This document shows positions 12,501 to 22,314 of a stretch of 64,000 nt of DNA, piece after piece. Where the stretch lies: assembly GCA_947568835.1 (NCBI GenBank), contig OX387610.1, forward strand, positions 15,481,001 through 15,545,000, in the 5' to 3' direction. Positions within the stretch are counted from its first letter, which is position 1, and each line of letters starts with the position of its first letter. Position numbers and translations under genes: made by a program. Source of the stretch: Protonemura montana (taxonomy: Eukaryota; Arthropoda; Insecta; Plecoptera; Nemouridae). A model generated the notes under the pieces. The model ran no database searches, was not told where the DNA came from, and was given only the letters and a program-made list of their open reading frames with translations.

Positions 12501-15500
12501 GAGTCCAAGATCAACAACCTGGAGGAGCAGCTTGAGATTGAAGCCAAGTAAGTAGCCGACCTCTTCATCCCGCTGATCTAGCCGTGATAGACCTTCGTTG
12601 AAACATCACGTTCTGTTTCTTTCATTTGGCAAGATTGGGGCCGGCATTATCAGGTGTTGACCACCAGGTCTCCCCGACTCCATTCTTGGTCTTCAATTCA
12701 CAATTTTAACATTCTGGAATTTTAACATCCTGAAATTGCTTGTCCAGGGAACGGTTCGCTCAGCAGAAGGTGAATCGCAAACAAGAGAAGAAGGTTCGGG
12801 AACTCGCCTTGCAGTTGGAAGATGAGCGTCGTCATGCCGACCAGTTCAAGGAGCAGGTTGAGAAGGTGAACACGCGGATGAAGGCGTTGAAACGTCAACT
12901 GGATGAAGCCGAGGAGGAGATCTCCCGCGAGAAGGCGCAGAAGCGGAAGGCTCAGCGCGAGATGGAGGACATGATGGAATCCCACGAAGCCATGTCCAGA
13001 GAGTGCGCCAACTTGAAGAACAAAATGAGGTAGGGTGGACGTCCGTTGAGATGGGAGGGTCGTTGTTTTGTGTGGTTGGTAGTCTTGTTGTAAAGTAGTG
13101 GGTCGTTCAACAGGTTCAAGGACCTGATTGTCCAGGGGTTGTTTCGGGGAATTAGATTCAAAGCAGAATCGCTGGTCACAGGACATTTTAACTTCTCCAA
13201 GATTTCTTGTTACTCTGCACTCTTGGGATTGGTTTGTGATAAAAGGGTTTGTGATTTTCACTTTTTGGAGAGTTTTAGTTCAAAAACATTTCATTCTCGG
13301 GCTGGAAACGGACTTTTCAATCTGCAAAAAAGTTGGTTTGAATTGAAAAGTTGTAGCGTTTGTCTCAAAATGTATTGATTGTCGGATGATTTAGCTTCAA
13401 TGCAGCTCGGTGTCTTCTTTGTGTTTTGTTTTTGCTTGACTCGTTGGGTTTATTATCGTCTTAATTGTTCTGTCGCTCGTTGTACAACAATTCTACCGCA
13501 TTTCTGTTTTTCCAGCGACATTACCTGATCCCGAGCGACATCCTGTCATTTCTAATATTTATTTCTTACATAGAACATAACTAATGAACTTACTTTAGAT
13601 TTAGTTGACAAAATGTTAAGCATGTGACATTTTGTATTTATACATTTGAAATATCTACATATATATTTATAATTATACATATTCACTTTTTATCACTTTT
13701 ATTAGTTTAGCACATTAAACTTTACTATCTTTTGTGTTTTTTTATTCGTGTGGTGAATTGAATATTATTTCTTGCATTACCTCTATCGCTATTTACCTAC
13801 CTACAACTGGTTTTTATTTTGACGAGCTTTTGTCAATTAAAGGAGTTTACTTGGAAACGCATGAGATTTGTGTGTTGTGTAGTTGACGTAAGCGTTGTAA
13901 CCTCAAAACACCTGCGTCCCGGCGCAATCCAAACCACCGCCTTCCAAACCACCGCCTTCCAAACCACCGCCTTCCAAACCACCGCCTTCCAAACCACCGC
14001 CTTCCAAACCACCGCCTTCCAAACCACCGCCTTCCAAACCACCGCCTTCCAAACCACCGCCTTCCAAACCACCGCCTTCCAAACCACCGCCTTCCAAACC
14101 ACCGCCTTCCAAACCACCGCCTTCCAAACCACCGCCTTCCAAACCACCGCCTTCCAAACCACCGCCTTCCAAACCACCGCCTTCCAAACCACCGCCTTCC
14201 AAACCACCGCCTTCCAAACCACCGCCTTCCAAACCACCGCCTTCCAAACCACCGCCTTCCAAACCACCGCCTTCCAAACCACCGCCTTCCAAACCACCGC
14301 CTTCCAAACCACCGCCTTCCAAACCACCGCCTTCCAAACCACCGCCTTCCAAACCACCGCCTTCCAAACCACCGCCTTCCAAACCACCGCCTTCCAAACC
14401 ACCGCCTTCCAAACCACTGCTTCTGCTTGCCTGGCACATTTCACCGCATTGCTCCCGAGTCTTGCTTGTTGCTGACGCAGGTACGCACGGTCACTAGTCA
14501 ATAACCGCACTTTATTTACGTTACTCTGTTCTCGGCTTGCAATTTGAGAGCTTGTACTTTGGCTGAGTCTTTGGTGGCGTGCAAAGATTTTAATCAGGAA
14601 AACTATTTAATGACACAAAAATATACTTCGGCAATTCAACTATTTTCACAACGTCAGCGCATTCTGTTTGCCAACTTCTAATCTAATATGAAACAAGCAT
14701 CTTTTGTCAATTTATCCGACATATAATGATTTAATAACAATCGCCAAGGGACAGAGTAAAGTAAAGTTAAAAGTGTTCATCATGACATTTGTAATCGACC
14801 CTTGTAAGCATTACACGTAATATTATTTATATATAAGTTGTTAGAGACATGAAGACACTAATAGCTTGTGTACCCTGTCTGTTGCTTGTAATTACTTATC
14901 TTCTCTTTTCTACCAAAGCAACAGCAATGCTTGTCAAGTGCACCAGATGTTGTACTTGCTGCAATATCTTGCGATAATGCAAAGTCTAATTTGTCTTCCA
15001 TAAGCTTTGTTACTTTGGATTGCTTTGCTTGTTTTTCATCCTGATAGGAGGAGGAACTCTTCAACCTACTCTTACCTAGATTATTGGAACATCAAAAGAT
15101 GAAAGAAATATTTTAACAAAAACCCGACTCAAGGTTGTCTTTGTAGACTGAAACTGGCAGCCTTCAAATTTCTTTAAATGCAAATGGTTGACTCTTAACT
15201 TTTACATTTAATATAGTTTTTTTCTTAATTTTATTTCTTCATGATTTGTCACAGTTTTTAACTGTGACGTAACATTATTAAAACAGCCAGTTTGTCTGGC
15301 AATGGCTACTTGAGTCTATCAAAGTATAAGAGTGGAAGCTTCTCTAGTGATTAGTTAGGGTTCTGCTAGCGGGGCTAACGGATTGCTTCCGCAGACGCGG
15401 GACTTCCTCGATGGGTCTCACCAGCCGGCTGACGGGAACCAAGCGAGGATCGATCCCAACTTCCGGAAGCGGAGACGACTCCAACGCGATGGACGACTCA

Positions 15501-15530
15501 TCAGCCGACGGAGAAGAAGTGCCCAATTAA
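535..15530 (+). CDS. MYH10: Non-muscle/smooth-muscle type myosin II heavy chain, C-terminal tail (5' partial)
   Basis: Motor protein whose alpha-helical tail dimerises and packs into bipolar filaments; the ATPase head lies outside the window. Fifteen coding exons: 535-870, 2038-2226, 2802-2990, 4069-4353, 4773-5078, 5629-5868, 6453-6620, 7173-7385, 9043-9207, 9815-10024, 10666-10883, 11733-11891, 12374-12547, 12748-13029, 15395-15530. All have AG/GT borders and matching phases (phase 0 up to 10024, then GG|G, AG|A, AA|G and AG|A junctions). They encode about 1,089 residues of heptad-repeat coiled coil, rich in E, K, Q and L, that align end to end by recall with MYH9/MYH10 tails (for example [46 protein letters not shown]). 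The last exon gives RRG followed by a Ser/Asp-rich non-helical tailpiece ending in EEVPN, which points to the non-muscle/smooth branch and away from striated myosin. The symbol marks the family; vertebrate MYH9/10/11/14 are co-orthologues. Introns hold many minisatellites. Confidence 0.95.
905..1175 (+). repeat. Foldback/MITE-like family copy in myosin intron
   Basis: This is a diverged copy of the element seen complete at 31541-31930. It starts with the TIR-like text TGCTTAGTGAAGAACAACT and continues through the same internal sequence (AAAAGAACCACA, ACCAAGTTCAAGCTTCC, ATGCATCTAAATAAAATAATC). It begins 35 bp after the donor at 871, so the intron start lies against the repeat. Confidence 0.75.
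1527..1998. repeat. 64 bp minisatellite, about 7 copies
   Basis: The unit runs from TATTGCAATGCAGTTGTGTG to ATGTGAACGTG and repeats with period 64 (GTGTATTGC recurs at 1601 and 1665 and onward) with almost no divergence between copies. It lies in the myosin intron directly before exon 2038-2226. Confidence 0.95.
5088..5230 (+). repeat. Dispersed repeat B, copy 1
   Basis: An approximately 130 bp AT-rich sequence beginning ACAATAATTACCTGGGGCTA and ending near ATGTAGTCATTAT. Related copies lie at 7435-7505 and 10400-10525, all in introns of the same gene and in the same orientation. I do not recognise the family. Confidence 0.7.
5511..5567. repeat. 14 bp minisatellite (GTGTTGGCAGGCTT), 4-5 copies
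   Basis: A short tandem array upstream of the acceptor at 5628. Each unit carries a CAGG, so it also adds acceptor-like AG dinucleotides to the intron. Confidence 0.85.
7435..7505 (+). repeat. Dispersed repeat B, copy 2
   Basis: Matches 5088-5160 closely (AATTACCTGAGGCTAATAGA, TTTATAGAATTTACAATATA), then diverges. Confidence 0.7.
8162..8245. repeat. (CCTAA)n simple repeat, telomere-like
   Basis: About 16 tandem CCTAA units (TTAGG on the other strand) with a few variants (TATCC, TGACC, TTACC, TCACC), inside the myosin intron 7386-9042. TTAGG is the arthropod telomere unit, but this is only an interstitial pentamer array and cannot assign the organism. Confidence 0.85.
8509..8823. repeat. 45 bp minisatellite, 7 copies
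   Basis: The unit starts GGCTTGATGGCCCATGT and ends GGGAAGTACAAGAA. Because 45 is a multiple of three, it stays open in several frames on both strands; these open frames are not genes. Confidence 0.95.
10120..10146. repeat. (TTCAA)n microsatellite
   Basis: Five near-perfect TTCAA/CAATT pentamers in the myosin intron. The following sequence up to about 10260 (TTTATTTTGTAAAATACATAC) could be the end of a retroelement, but I cannot place it. Confidence 0.7.
10320..10395. repeat. AT-rich self-complementary stretch
   Basis: About 75 bp of alternating TTA/ATA/TAT with strong self-complementarity (TATTAATATTATATA against TATATTAATAATATA). It could extrude as a hairpin. Confidence 0.6.
10400..10525 (+). 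repeat. Dispersed repeat B, copy 3
   Basis: Aligns with 5088-5230: ACAATAATTACCAGATACTA, TTTATAGAATTTACAAT, AATTTTGTGGTTAG, ATGTAGTCATTAT. Confidence 0.7.
11098..11634. repeat. 33 bp minisatellite, about 16 copies, rich in acceptor-like motifs
   Basis: The unit is CAGGCTTCATACTTTTCAGG followed by GAAACAATCATTG. Every unit contains ACTTTTCAG|R and ATTGCAG|G, both close to animal 3' splice sites. The array ends about 100 bp before the true acceptor at 11732. Confidence 0.95.
11995..12190 (+). repeat. Dispersed repeat C, copy 1
   Basis: Shares TTTCGTTATTTCT, GATTACTCGCATTTGAG, CTGGTTTACACTCAATTAAT and ATATTTTGACTCGTTAT with 30190-30345. The reverse complement of its 3' half is at 36880-37045. 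Confidence 0.75.
13921..14416. repeat. 15 bp minisatellite (CCAAACCACCGCCTT), about 33 perfect copies
   Basis: About 495 bp of perfect 15-mers in the last myosin intron (13030-15394). The period is a multiple of three, so four long open frames cross it on both strands, reading FQTTA, VVWKA, WFGRR or GLEGG repeats. These frames have no non-repeat coding content. Confidence 0.97.
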
Positions 15531-16640
15531 CCGATCAAGGAATCGTACGCATCGCTCAATCGTATTTATAGAGGCGCGGACGGACGGACGAGGAGGGAAT
15601 TTTTTAAGTGGTTGACGTTGAGGTAATCAAGAGAGAAATGATGCTGTGACAGATGCTTCCGTTGATCTTCCCAGCTTGTTAGTAAAGATTGTTTTTTTTG
15701 TATCGATGAAAAGCATAAAGCAGGGGTCATTCCAGTTTAACTAACTTCATAACTTTGGCCGGCCAGCAGGTTTCTTTGCCTGCCGTCGTTGAATGCCTTA
15801 CATTTGAAAGCTAGATCGTAGTAACTTAGGTCGGCCGTGAGACCGCCAAACACTAACCCCACTTCCATCCTTTATAAAATCCGTTGTCGGTGGATTAGAG
15901 CGGCGACTTTGCTTCGTTTCTCTGCTCCTTTTCAGCCGGAAATGCAGATAATCATGAAGAGTACTTATTATAGTTATGTTTTTTTGTATCTTTTTCTCGT
16001 GATAGGAATAGAGGATGTGTGAAGAATTATCAAACCTAAAAACAAATTGTGTATGTAAATAATAACTTTTTAATTGAGGAATCATTGCTATTACCGTTTA
16101 CCAGTTAATAAATTGATGCTGGAAGATTTTTTGAATTGATTTAAATACTTGTTAAAAACAGGAAAATAAAATTACAGTAAAATAACACTGAATACATTCT
16201 TGTGTTAAAGCAATCCTCTCCTCTCCTAAAGTCATTCCTAAAGAGAACTTTGTTGTGTTATTTTATGTTTCCAGTGGCGGTAAGTAAAGCTTAGATTCTA
16301 ATTTGTTTCTCTCAAGACTTTCCTTTCATCAAACGAAAACGATTATCTTATTTCTATGGTTTCATGATTATGGGCTGGGTTTTTGTGGGCTTGCGCTTGC
16401 TAGAACCTAAAAATCCGTCAATTTGTTTCTTATTTAGCGACAGCCAATCAGAAGATTTATTTTTACGGTGTGTTAATTATTTCAAGCCAAACCTGGCACC
16501 AAGGTATGTTTCTATTTTTATAAAACATCTATTTTATAGGATTCTTCCTTTGCCGCTATTGCACTGAAAGAAGCAATGGACCAAAGCTGGGAAAAGTTAT
16601 CATTTTGTCTAAAAATATCCCTTGATTTATTTGCTCGAAA
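15531..16640. other. Myosin 3' UTR and intergenic sequence, no gene seen
   Basis: Sequence after the myosin stop at 15528-15530. AATAAA-like hexamers occur near 16107 and 16166, but I cannot pick the poly(A) site. No recognisable coding sequence, and no repeat family seen elsewhere in the window. Confidence 0.5.
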
Positions 16641-16645
16641 ATAAA

Positions 16646-16665
16646 GGGGGGGGGGGGGGGGGGGG
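16646..16665. repeat. Poly(G) run of 20
   Basis: Twenty consecutive G on the + strand after AATAAA; a likely sequencing or assembly length-error point. Confidence 0.9.
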
Positions 16666-16712
16666 TACCTCATTGAATTTTTCACAGAGGATACTGTACG
16701 TGACAAACAAGA

Positions 16713-17370
16713 GACCCGCGAGGGGTGTCAACAGGGGTAGAATTTCAAGGGAAGTCTAATGCAACCATCTGTTTTTGTCTCAGATTAATGTAAAGGGAGT
16801 TATTCAAGTTTTAATGTTTAAAATCAATATAGCAGCTAAAGTTTGATGTTTACGCAAAATCTAAATAGCTCATCGTGTTCGGGGGTGCAAACTTCCCCTT
16901 AGACCACAGTAGGTATGAGCGAATTTTAAAAAATCAAGGAAAAATGTAAGGGAAAGAACAGTCTAGTGATTTTTTCTATATTTTTTTAGTGGAAATTCAA
17001 GTAAGGGATTTTGACCCGCGAAGGGTGTCAACAGGGGTAGAATTTCAAGGGGAGTTGAAGGCATCAACCCGTTTTTGTCTCAGATTAATCTTATGAGAGT
17101 TATTTAAGTTTTAATGTTTAAAATCAATATAGCAGCTAAAGTTTGATGTTTACGCAAAATATAAATAGCCCATCGTGTTCGGGGGTGCAAACTTCCCCTT
17201 AGACCACAGTATGAGCGAATTTTCAAAAATCAAGAAAAAACGTAAGGGGTTAGTCCATTGATTTTTCAATATTTTTTTAGTGGAATTTCAAGTGATGGAT
17301 TTTGACCCGCGAGGGATATTAACAGGGGTAACATTTCAAGGGGAGTTGAATGCACCCACCTGTTTGAACC
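16713..17370. repeat. About 300 bp tandem repeat, 2.2 copies
   Basis: Copies begin with GACCCGCGA at 16713, 17013 and 17304. Shared blocks include GTGTCAACAGGGGTAGAATTT, ATCAATATAGCAGCTAAAG and TTCCCCTTAGACCACAGTA. The unit is non-coding and not recognised. Confidence 0.9.
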
Positions 17371-17559
17371 TGCGATGGAAACTTACCTCGTTTTTCTTTT
17401 CATAATTCCCCGAGTTCCTCGACTCCCAACGCCTGGGCTATAGACATGACGTAAGCGCACACGTGTACGATGGGTGGTCTACCCATCAGGATTCACTGCT
17501 ACGTGCGATTTATTTATATCTTGTTTTATTTACTTCCTGCAAATACACAGGAAAATGGA

Positions 17560-18530
17560 ACGGAGGAGAAACGGGGCCGGGTTCGTATCCCGCTTGGTAT
17601 ACTATTTTGAACTAAGAAACAATCACCTACCAAGATTGTTCGAGTATTGTCTTGCAACTCTCGCCAACGTTCATAGCGCACGATTTGGCGGCGAGTGAAG
17701 ATCGCTCTCGTGCTCAGCTCCAGGATGCAGAGGGTCGCTGGTTCGAATCAGGTAAATCACGTGTCTGAATTAAACTGCAGGATATGTTTCAATCTTTACA
17801 GAGAAAACTATCATCTCCTCTCCAAGGTGTACTGAGGTCTCCACCAGCTGCTTTTCAAGTACATCTTATTTCCTAGTGACATTACATAGTCTCGGTGGCA
17901 GATTGGTTAGGTCACTTGTCTGGGTGGTTACTTCAGGGACGCCTGAGTTCGATTCCCGCTCGGTCCACATTTTGTTCTTCATCAAGTGGTGACTGACATT
18001 ATTATTTTAATTACACTGAAGTCGCGATTCATGAATCTCTTATTTCCCCCATGTTACCATCTGGTCTCGGCGGCTGATAGAAAAAGTCACTACTCTGCCA
18101 GTAACTACTGACGAGACCGGGTTCGAATTCTGTACATTTTGCTTTTTGTTCTTCAGAAAGTAGCAACTGTAATTTGTTCTGAGTGACAGATTGCATCAAG
18201 TGTTTGATAACAAATCGATCGGATGGTATGGGTCCTCATAGCACAGCGGGATGGTCGGGAGATTCAATGCGTGGGGTCCGCAGTTCGCTTCCCGGTGCCT
18301 CCAAGTTTTGTCTATCAGAGTCCGCCACCTGGAACATAGCTCAAGTGAAGGGATGGGGAGAGAAGATCCGAATTACAATTTTGAAGAAATTTTTTGTACT
18401 AAGTCCAAAAACAAAGGCCTATATACAACTTCCACCACTCAATTGTTATCAGAGCAGCGTGGCTCAATGGTAACGTGCTAGCTTCGAAGCTGGGCAAGGA
18501 ATTATATTCCTGGGTTCGAATCCGGCCGCA
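17560..18530 (+). other. Cluster of six tRNA-like sequences (B-box motifs)
   Basis: Six pol III B-box-like motifs (consensus GGTTCGANTCC) occur in the same orientation at about 17580-17590, 17740-17750, 17946-17956, 18120-18130, 18282-18292 and 18513-18523. Several have an A-box-like motif upstream, for example TGGCAGATTGG near 17897 and TGGCTCAATGG near 18469. I could not fold a proper acceptor and anticodon arm for any of them, so they look like tRNA pseudogenes or tRNA-derived repeats. Several are followed by similar text (TTTTGTTCTTCA), which suggests a duplicated unit. Confidence 0.55.
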
Positions 18531-18552
18531 ATATACGTTTTGAAAACGGCTA

Positions 18553-18557
<5 letters not shown>

Positions 18558-18609
<52 letters not shown>
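18558..18609. repeat. Poly(T) tract of about 52
   Basis: An uninterrupted T run 35 bp after the last tRNA-like B box. It could be a pol III terminator on the + strand or the poly(A) tail of an insertion on the - strand. Confidence 0.9.
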
Positions 18610-18611
<2 letters not shown>

Positions 18612-18774
18612 GGACAGGAAAGTGGGGTAAGTGTTTTTCGGAATACAAGGAACTGTTTAAGCAAAATTTTGTTTTTATTGTTAGTCGTGGAAATACATTT
18701 CATTATCACAGGTAACAAGGTCACATTTGCAAAAAACTACTTTCAACTAAGTTTTTTGAATGCTAAGTGAAGAA

Positions 18775-18850
18775 CAACTAATTTTCCAAGGGTTTTGCAA
18801 CTAATGCCTGTTACTTTATCAAGGGTTAAAGCAGTCCTGACTTTCTATTA
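18775..18850 (+). repeat. Foldback/MITE-like family fragment
   Basis: Matches the left terminal repeat of the element at 31541-31930: TGAATGCTAAGTGAAGAACA, CTGTTACTTTATCAAGGGTT, GCAGTCCTGAC. The internal part is missing. Confidence 0.75.
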
Positions 18851-18880
18851 CTTACTGTACAAAATATATTATTAATTATG

Positions 18881-19091
18881 TTGTGGTGAGTGACGGACTT
18901 GCTCTGTTGAGATTGACTTGCGGTCTTAAAAAGGACCTAAAAAGTCGACGTTTCGTTGGCGATGGCGCCGACATCTTCAGGACGAAGATAACTATAATAG
19001 TTCGGCACCATCGCCGACGAAACGTCTACTCTTAGGTCCTATTTAGGACCGCAAGTCAATCTCAACAGAGCAAGTTTGATACTCACCACAA
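18881..19091. repeat. About 210 bp inverted repeat (long hairpin)
   Basis: The left arm starts TTGTGGTGAGTGACGGACTTG at 18881 and the right arm ends with its complement CTCACCACAA at 19091. The arms (about 90 bp) pair through GACTTGCGGTC/GACCGCAAGTC and GACGTTTCGTTGGCGATG/CATCGCCGACGAAACGTC, with a short loop near 18980-18998. It abuts a LINE fragment. Confidence 0.85.
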
Positions 19092-20028
19092 CAATCACCC
19101 ACGGCTCTGAACCACTTCACCAAACCATTATTAATTATAGTTATACGATAGGAGAAGTAGTATTAAAGAGAAGGTCTAGCCTTAAATATCTGGGACTAAT
19201 TATAGACCCAGAACTATCATGGGCAAAGCAGAGAGCACAAGTCGTGAGCAAAGCATTTAAAAGAATACACTTTGTCATGAGAATATTGAAAAAGAGTAGT
19301 AAAAGGACCAAGGAAAAGGCATACATTACACTAGTGAGACCACTGCTAGAGTATGCTGGAGATATTTGGGACACATCAAATGACAGCAACACCCAAAAGG
19401 TGGAAAAAGTAGAGAGAAGAGCAGCCCTATACGTAATGTGGTGCAAAATACTAGCAAAAAAGGAGATAGAAACCAAACAGATAGGAGACCTTAAGGTAGG
19501 GGAGTTAAGCAGAACTAAGAAAGAGAAATGAGAAGGAAACCGGAAACAAAGAAAATTTGAAGACCCGGCTCAAACTGAGTACGAGTTGAAGAGCGGAACT
19601 GAACTGGTCAATAACTTAAAATGGAAATCACTAAAAGAAAGAAGAAAAATCGCAAGACTAATTAAAATGTATAAGGCAATAACCGGACACAAGCCATGAC
19701 AGGAAATAGCAAGAGGAATAAGAAAGGATGAAATGCAAACGACAGGAAACTATACAGGATAGGGTACAAAACAAAACAAGGCAGCCATTTAACACTTGGG
19801 AGAGATTGGGACAGTTGTGTGGAACAACCTTCCACCAACAGCTGTTGTGTGCAATCCCCTCCCGAGTATCAAAGAATTTAAATTTAGACTTAATAATATC
19901 CAAAAACTATGGTAGAATCTAGTATCACTGTACCAGGAATAAAATAAGTTTAAAATAGTTCTGCTGAATACTCAGACACCGCAATTTATGTACTTGCAAA
20001 TCTGTTTTAATAAATAAATAAAAAAAAA
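19075..20028 (+). mobile_element. Non-LTR retrotransposon 3' fragment (RT C-terminus and poly(A))
   Basis: The frame 19076-19531 reads like the end of a LINE reverse transcriptase: SLKYLGLIIDPELSW, then LVRPLLEYAGDIWD and KVEKVERRAALYV, typical of CR1/Jockey-group elements. Several stops follow, then another coding trace with WNNLPPTAVVCNPLPS and FKFRLNNIQ near 19820-19900. It ends in AATAAATAAATAAAAAAAAAA near 20028. It is 5' truncated and inactive. Confidence 0.85.
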
Positions 20029-20094
20029 AATCTCTGATAACAAAAAGAACCACAAAACTATAAACAATTACTTTTACTTATATAATTGCCCTAA

Positions 20095-20175
20095 CAATAA
20101 CTGTTGGTAAACGTTGGGAAAATTAGTTGTTCTTTGCTTAGTATTTAAAAACCAGTTGAAAAGAGTTTCCTCAAA
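20095..20175 (-). repeat. Foldback/MITE-like family terminal fragment
   Basis: Reverse-strand match to the terminal repeat: AAACGTTGGGAAAATTAGTTGTTC...AAACCAGTTGAAAAGAGTTT. Only the TIR end is present. Confidence 0.6.
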
Positions 20176-21035
20176 ACTGGTACGAATGTTCTTACGCGAA
20201 TCCAAGCAACGATCCAACACAAACAACCATCTCAAGTTCAAAACAGAACACAAAACAGATTCTAGACCGCCCTGGAAACTATTGGGTGGCTACGTTCAAT
20301 AAACAAAATCAAAATAAGTTTTACATTCCTGTTGACCGGTGCTTTTGATTGGAGGAAGCTAGAAAACAGCTGACAGTTTCCCGAGATCTCTGTCCCAGTG
20401 ACATTTTGATTCTTATCCTGCGGTTGTTTAATTCCTAACAACAATTATATTGTCGCATATAACTCTGCATGTTTTTTCTGATGCCGAGAATCGATCACGG
20501 TGATCAAATAAAAACCTTGCTTTTCTCCCCGAGGGACGGAAAGTGGACAAAGCTGCTGGTCTTGCGTCAACGTAGATTGATGTTTCCCGAGTCAAGTTCT
20601 CCTTCCGTTCGGTGCAGTGGGTCGACTTTCACGGCCAAGAGGGGAGGGAACGCCAACCTGCAAAATAAGGGAAACATTTAGACATGTCAGGATAGCCAAC
20701 TGTGCCAGATTGGCAAGCTAACAGGTGGCAATACTGGTTGTTTCATTATTTGGATTCAACATAGCACTGTTTTGACAACAATCCATGGGGCACTGGTCTA
20801 ATACAATCAAATATTATTGCATCACTTGTTAGTTTGTGTAATTGTGTCACAACGATGTTTTCTCAACGCTTTTTACTCTTCTTTAAGAAGAATTTAAGAA
20901 GAAAAAAATCAATCACACAGACTGAAATTTCAACAAGATTTATACATATCATAGACATATAGGTTTTTATACACTTGCAGTTGTCAAAGATAATTAGAAA
21001 GACTTTCTGGCTTGAAATACATTAATTCTTAGACA
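20176..21035. other. Intergenic, nothing recognised
   Basis: No coding sequence, RNA gene or repeat family was recognised in this stretch. Confidence 0.4.
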
Positions 21036-21185
21036 AATATATCGTAAAATACTTGGAACCTATAGAAGCTATTGACAATAATAAAGGCGAGTTAGGAATA
21101 TTTTACGACTTTGGTAAAGCGTTGAACTCAGTCGATCACGAGATAAATGATGCAAAAATGAGGAAAAATCTGCGTAGTTTGTGAA
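21036..21185 (+). mobile_element. Reverse transcriptase relic (non-LTR)
   Basis: About 50 codons read YLEPIEAIDNNKGELGIFYD then FGKALNSVDHEI, equivalent to the FYDLSKAFDSVDHEIL motif of LINE reverse transcriptases. The frame is lost on both sides. Confidence 0.7.
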
Positions 21186-22300
21186 GCTACTGACGGGATC
21201 AGATCGCAATGAAAATATTGTTACGACCAGAATTTAGACTGTTGCCTATGCTAGGCCGCTGCTCATGCTATTATAATCTAATATAATTTAGATTCAACTT
21301 GGCCAGAAAGGAATATAATAATGTTCTCACAAAAGCTGTAGAACACAATCAGGACCGTTCAACCCGGGAGCTGGTTTCTCTCCGATGCACTTCCTGACCA
21401 CATGAATACAGCTGGGCATCTGGATATTGCCGACACTTATCGTGCAAATTCCTACCTGCACGCGACAGCTCACCTAAGCACTAACTGCAATCATGCAGTT
21501 TACAGCAATATTTCATATTATTAGAATCATTATTTAAATTTTATTGATAATTGGTTTTATGGAAGATGAATAGAGCAAAAAATATTGACTATCACTTTTT
21601 TTGTACTCTTCATACATTATATTATTTCACTTCCTGAGTAGGTATACGTATTTTACAAAAGACCCCTTCACACACAAGAAACATAAACAGAGTACTAAGT
21701 TTGTTGCAAAGATATTGGTGAATATATTTACCCGTGTAGATGATGCTTGAAGTATTCTTACTAAGCTGCGGCAGACCTTTACTTTATAAAGCCGAGTCGA
21801 CCCGTTGAGTTGACTGGTAACTCCTGGCAAAGAAAATTCCAACATTGGTAAGTATTTAATGTAGGGTTATGTTACAGTATTGTTCACTGGGTTTTATTTT
21901 CATGATTATTTTGCATGAATGTTACGTGGATTTTGCTCGTTGTCATAAATGACTAGCAATCATTAAAAGTATTGGCTTGGAGCACAGCAATATTTCAAAG
22001 TTAATAATGAGAGTAATTTTTCTTGTGATGCTATGTACCACTATATACTTTCATTCCCAAAGATCATACTTATTCACATTAAACCTTTTGATAGCCGGCC
22101 ATCTGTACTGAAGTCATCTCCCTAATTCCTGCACAGATATTTTAATGTTAGCCTCAATAAAACATATTTCTTTCTAGGAAACTATTTTACCTGTTCATTG
22201 ATGAAGAACAACTTTCAATTGTTTTGTTTTAGCCACGGCCTGGTTGGTAGTATCGCAGAGCATTATGTTGCAGTGCTTGCAATAATTGTAGATCATTATT
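21186..22300. other. Intergenic, nothing recognised
   Basis: AT-rich sequence with no gene or repeat family that I recognise. Confidence 0.35.
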
Positions 22301-22314
22301 TTACAGAATTATTT

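Noticed and set aside
13819..14510. Four long open frames (178-225 codons) on both strands
   Set aside because: All are produced by the perfect 15 bp array; a period divisible by three keeps every frame open. No unique coding content.
17880..18530. Functional tRNA genes
   Set aside because: A and B boxes are present, but acceptor, anticodon and T stems contain several mismatches in the folds I tried.
18464..18770. Frames with poly-Phe or poly-Lys
   Set aside because: Translate the 52 nt T tract.
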